The position numbers were made by a program, and so were the translations under genes. Below the pieces are notes generated by a model. That model worked only from the letters and a program-made list of their open reading frames with translations. It was not told the DNA's origin and did no database searches. A stretch of DNA of 64,000 nt from Altererythrobacter sp. H2 (lineage in GTDB: Bacteria; Pseudomonadota; Alphaproteobacteria; Sphingomonadales; Sphingomonadaceae). The first letter of the stretch is position 1. The number at the start of each line of letters is the position of its first letter. This document shows positions 61,374-64,000 of the stretch, in pieces. The DNA lies in NCBI RefSeq assembly GCF_035319885.1, contig NZ_CP141285.1, positions 1,922,001 through 1,986,000 of the forward strand, read 5' to 3'.

Positions 61374-61805
61374 TCACTGCTGCTCTGCGCCGATCGCAGA
61401 GAGGCCGGCATTGGCGCAGGAAATATCGAGTTCTTCAGATCCGCCAGATACGCCGATTGCGCCGACGAATTCGCCATCGATAACGATCGGCAGCCCCCCG
61501 CCAAACATCACGATGCCCGGTCGCGCGGTAATTCCGGTGCACAGCGCCGGATTGCCCGAAACCATCTGGTACACGTCAGGCGTCGCAACCCGAAAGCTGG
61601 CGGCGGTATTGGCCTTGTCCTGGGCAATTTGTGACGAGGGAAAGGGTGTGCCGCTCGCACGCAGCAAAGCCACCAGTTCGCCCCCTCCCCCGATGACGGC
61701 GGCAACGACCGGGCAACCGGCTTCCTCGCCCTTGGCGACGGCGGCCGAAACCGCTTGTGCGGCCAAGCCGTGTCCGATTGTCCGGATTGTCACCAAACCG
61801 TCCAT
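61374..61805 (-). CDS. GlcG/HbpS (DUF336) family protein
   Basis: 143 residues from ATG 61805, two bases after the xylE stop. The family pattern is clear: AAVAKGEEAGCPVVAAVIGGGGEL, DKANTAASFRV, IVMFGGGLPIVIDGEFVGAIGVSGGS (blocks split here). HbpS-like members bind heme or iron-type cofactors; others occur beside ring-cleavage genes with no set role. Position right after the iron-dependent XylE hints at iron protection or cofactor handling. Confidence 0.82.
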   Translation of the reverse strand: MDGLVTIRTIGHGLAAQAVSAAVAKGEEAGCPVVAAVIGGGGELVALLRASGTPFPSSQIAQDKANTAASFRVATPDVYQMVSGNPALCTGITARPGIVMFGGGLPIVIDGEFVGAIGVSGGSEELDISCANAGLSAIGAEQQ

Positions 61806-61807
61806 GA

Positions 61808-62731
61808 TCAGGTGTTCACCGTCATGAAACGGTCGGTCAGCGCTTTCTCGTAATAGAAAATCGCCTTGCCCGCGTTTTCTGCCTGCCACATGCGGCGCGG
61901 GTTGTCGGGGTAGTAGAAATAGCCGCCGCTGAACGTCTCGTTGCGGTTGCCTGACGGATCGAAGAAATAGATCGTCTGGCCGCGAGTGATCCCGTGGCGC
62001 GTCGGGCCGATGTCGAGCGAGATATCGTAGCGACTGATAATGTCAGCCGCGTGCCCAACATCGTGCCAGGATTCGAGGTTGAACGAAGTGTGGTGGATCC
62101 GGCCATCTTCCGGATAGCCCAGAAAGGCGACATCATGGGCCTTGTTGCTGCATGAAAGGAAAATACCGAGACGTGCCCCCGTACTTTCGTCGACCAGTTC
62201 CTCGGTGACTGAGAAGTCGAGAACTTCCACGAAGATCTTGGCGCTCGCCGAGATGTCCACGCCGTTGAGCGCGCAGTGATCAAAGCGGATTGCCCGCATG
62301 CCACGCGGTTCGGCTATCCAGACATCAGGATTGCGGACCGCCGGCCCGGTTTCGGACAGCTCCATTTCTGCGTATAGGTCAAACACATGCGAGGTCGGCG
62401 TGTTGAAGCGGATTTTGCGTCCGACACCCGGATCTTCGCCAGCGGGAATGACATCGACGTGCACTCCCGCGTCGAGCAGGCGTTCGGCAAAATGATCAAG
62501 ATCGGAGTCTTTCGCGACCTTGAACGCCATCCGGTCAAGCCCAGCGGTATCGGCTTCGCGCAGGATAATGCTGTGGCGGTCGAATTCGTCGAACGCCTGG
62601 AAGAAGGCACGCCCATCCTCGACGCTGACGAGATTGAGACCAATTCGGTCACGATAATGAACAATAGCCTCGTCGAGATCGAGGACCCGCAGTTGCACAT
62701 ATCCAGGGCGAATTACACCGGTCAAAGCCAT
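61808..62731 (-). CDS. xylE: catechol 2,3-dioxygenase
   Basis: 307 residues, the same length as TOL XylE. Fe(II) ligands can be placed at H152 (FDHCALN), H214 (RIHHTSFN) and E265 (NRNETFSGGY) in the type I extradiol fold with two tandem vicinal-oxygen-chelate domains. It cleaves catechol next to the hydroxyls to 2-hydroxymuconic semialdehyde. ATG 62731 has AAGGAG upstream. It is the only extradiol dioxygenase in the window. Confidence 0.95.
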   Translation of the reverse strand: MALTGVIRPGYVQLRVLDLDEAIVHYRDRIGLNLVSVEDGRAFFQAFDEFDRHSIILREADTAGLDRMAFKVAKDSDLDHFAERLLDAGVHVDVIPAGEDPGVGRKIRFNTPTSHVFDLYAEMELSETGPAVRNPDVWIAEPRGMRAIRFDHCALNGVDISASAKIFVEVLDFSVTEELVDESTGARLGIFLSCSNKAHDVAFLGYPEDGRIHHTSFNLESWHDVGHAADIISRYDISLDIGPTRHGITRGQTIYFFDPSGNRNETFSGGYFYYPDNPRRMWQAENAGKAIFYYEKALTDRFMTVNT

Positions 62732-62751
62732 TTCAGTTCTCCTTGTATGCG

Positions 62752-63603
62752 TCAGCCCTTGAGGCCGTTGGTGAAAAATTCAGACACAACTCGGTTAAAG
62801 CTGGCCATGCGCTCAATCTGAACCCAGTGCCCGCATTCGCCGAACACGTTCAGGTCAGCACGAGGCAGCAGCGTTGCCAAGCGTACGCTCGACTCCAGTG
62901 GAATAACCTGATCGAACCGGCCATGCAGCACCAGCATTTCGTGTTGCAGCGCAGCAATGTCTTCTTCGCGGCTTGCCAGCATCGCGATATTGGCTTGACG
63001 GTTCGCGCCGCCAAACGTCGCATGATACGGTTCCTGTGCACCAGGACGCATACTTGCTTCGTATCGCGACTTGATCAGATCGTCGGTCAGCCTGCTGTGA
63101 TCCCAGGCAAGATATTCGAGCGACGAGCGCATGGCCTCGACCGAGGGAACATAGCCCCAGACCTCATCGAGCGCAGGCGTGATCGGGAACTCAAGACCGG
63201 CCGGCCCCATCAGTACCGCCCGATCGACTCGATCCGGATGCGCGATCGTGAAAGCCAGCGCAATGCCGCCACCGAACGAATTGCCCACCATCGACACCTT
63301 GTCGATGCCAAGCCCGTCGAGCAGGCCGGCAATCTGGTCGACCCAGATCTGCTTGTCTTCGATACGGCCCTTGGAATCGGAATAACCAAATCCGTACATG
63401 TCCGGCGCAATCACCCGGAACTGTTTCGCAAGAGCTGGCATATTGAGCCGCCAGTTAGCCCATGCCGTGACACCTGGTCCCGATCCATGGATAAGCAGGA
63501 CCGGCGGACCTTCGCCCACATCATGGTAGTTGGTAACACTGCCATCGACCACCAGCGACTTGCCGATCTCGGGGCGTGCATCTTCTTTCGTTGCGGTGGC
63601 CAT
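62752..63603 (-). CDS. xylF: 2-hydroxymuconic semialdehyde hydrolase (copy 2)
   Basis: 283 residues. HGSGPGVTAWANWR, nucleophile GNSFGGGIAL, HGRFDQVIPLE (acid) and CGHWVQIE (His) follow XylF/DmpD. It hydrolyses ring-fission ketones from methylcatechols to 2-oxopent-4-enoate and an acid. First complete gene of the meta operon shown, with CGGGAGAG before ATG 63603. Confidence 0.93.
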   Translation of the reverse strand: MATATKEDARPEIGKSLVVDGSVTNYHDVGEGPPVLLIHGSGPGVTAWANWRLNMPALAKQFRVIAPDMYGFGYSDSKGRIEDKQIWVDQIAGLLDGLGIDKVSMVGNSFGGGIALAFTIAHPDRVDRAVLMGPAGLEFPITPALDEVWGYVPSVEAMRSSLEYLAWDHSRLTDDLIKSRYEASMRPGAQEPYHATFGGANRQANIAMLASREEDIAALQHEMLVLHGRFDQVIPLESSVRLATLLPRADLNVFGECGHWVQIERMASFNRVVSEFFTNGLKG

Positions 63604-63696
63604 ATCTCTCCCGATCGCGCCTTTACCGCCTTCAATCCTAAGCGCCTCCCGTCGTCTTTACGGAAGACATTATAGGCGGGCGCTAGAATCGCTTTC

Positions 63697-63727
63697 CCAA
63701 TGTATTGCACAAAACAGAACGCATTGG
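63697..63727. promoter_or_regulatory. inverted repeat CCAATG / CATTGG upstream of xylF
   Basis: CCAATG (63697-63702) and CATTGG (63722-63727) form a dyad with a 19-base spacer that includes TATTGCACAA. It lies 94 bp upstream of the xylF start and just downstream of the GST gene. It may be the operator of the meta operon; no regulator gene is adjacent in the window. Confidence 0.45.
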
Positions 63728-63782
63728 CAATTAGTGAATGTGCTTTACTCGCCGTATGTCCGCGAGCGGTTCACGCGCTGCC

Positions 63783-64000
63783 TCATGCCAGACCTTCGGC
63801 TTTTAGCGCTGCACCCACAGCGGGACGCTGCGCGATCTTGCCGGCATAAGCGCCGAGCGCGGGATATGCAGACATATCGATGCCCACATGTCCAGGCCAT
63901 CCGAGCATCACGAAAAGGTAGATATCGGCGACGCTGAACGAATCGCCGGCGAAATGATCCCGCCCGGTCAGTTCCTTGTCGAGCGCTGCCAGGTGATTCT
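63783..64000 (-). CDS. glutathione S-transferase, C-terminal part (partial)
   Basis: An open - strand frame runs from the right edge to TGA at 63783-63785, about 71 codons. It reads as the end of the helical GST domain: ALDKELTGRDHFAGDSFSVADIYLFVMLGW, split at the D-rich N-capping region (SVADIY), then YPALGAYAGKIAQRPAV. BphK-like GSTs are regular members of sphingomonad biphenyl/xylene clusters. The glutathione-binding half lies outside the window. Confidence 0.82.
   Translation of the reverse strand, partial: NHLAALDKELTGRDHFAGDSFSVADIYLFVMLGWPGHVGIDMSAYPALGAYAGKIAQRPAVGAALKAEGLA

Noticed and set aside
1-64000. CRISPR array, rRNA or prophage block
   Set aside because: No regularly spaced repeats, rRNA-like sequence or phage structural genes were seen anywhere in the window.

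Overview
The window looks like chromosome or megaplasmid DNA of an aerobic, GC-rich alphaproteobacterium, most probably a sphingomonad (Novosphingobium/Sphingobium/Erythrobacter-like). The reasons are the mosaic of NDO/biphenyl-type Rieske oxygenases mixed with TOL-type xyl genes, the CYP153 unit, and the alphaproteobacterial nitrate-assimilation block. This assignment is inferred from gene content, not from a marker gene.

Layout. 0-5.8 kb is a nitrite assimilation operon on the + strand: the end of a formate/nitrite transporter, a PP2C phosphatase-kinase fusion, an ANTAR-type RNA leader with terminator, then nirB, nirD and cobA. 5.8-8.5 kb (- strand) is a chromate-type unit: chrA, an exported superoxide dismutase, and a methyltransferase gene broken by one missing base. 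8.7-9.4 kb holds a short tyrosine recombinase and an inverted repeat, and may mark the edge of accessory DNA. 9.6-14.4 kb is a compact signalling-plus-polysaccharide cluster: receiver, TPR/beta-barrel, HEAT repeat protein and processive glycosyltransferase on +, then Hpt and two receivers on -. 14.4-15.9 kb is an IS3-family element. It cuts the 5' end of the last receiver gene and the 3' end of an aromatic-acid transporter gene and shows no target duplication.

16-32 kb is an upper aromatic pathway. It has one Rieske oxygenase pair with a NahE-like hydratase-aldolase, a BenD/XylL-like dihydrodiol dehydrogenase, a ferredoxin reductase, and a XylR/DmpR-type sigma-54 regulator. The regulator diverges from two NDO-like Rieske alpha/beta pairs followed by xylM and xylA. 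The divergent region carries two operator-like palindromes 42 bp apart and a -24/-12 promoter. 32.4-41.9 kb (- strand) is a tightly overlapped CoA-linked module: Baeyer-Villiger monooxygenase, alpha/beta hydrolase, acyl-CoA synthetase, two acyl-CoA dehydrogenases, a DUF35 protein, a thiolase-like protein without the usual Cys, and a nitronate-monooxygenase-like flavoprotein. A GntR regulator (42 kb) diverges from a CYP153-type P450, its ferredoxin and a second acyl-CoA dehydrogenase pair. 46.9-49 kb contains a Nudix gene, a hydrolase remnant, a MarR gene with a perfect operator dyad, and a decayed IS3 transposase.

49-64 kb is ring-cleavage metabolism. A small module (hydrolase, HpaH-like hydratase, HpaI-like aldolase, CoA transferase) precedes a nearly complete catechol meta-cleavage operon on the - strand (GST, xylF, xylE, GlcG-like, xylG, xylJ, xylQ, xylK, xylI, xylH, xylT, aldehyde dehydrogenase, BphB-like dehydrogenase, unknown protein). 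Together the genes could take methyl- or fused-ring aromatics through XylMA or ring dioxygenation to catechols, cleave them by XylE, and deliver pyruvate and acetyl-CoA. Benzyl alcohol dehydrogenase, a Rieske ferredoxin and a second extradiol dioxygenase are not in the window.
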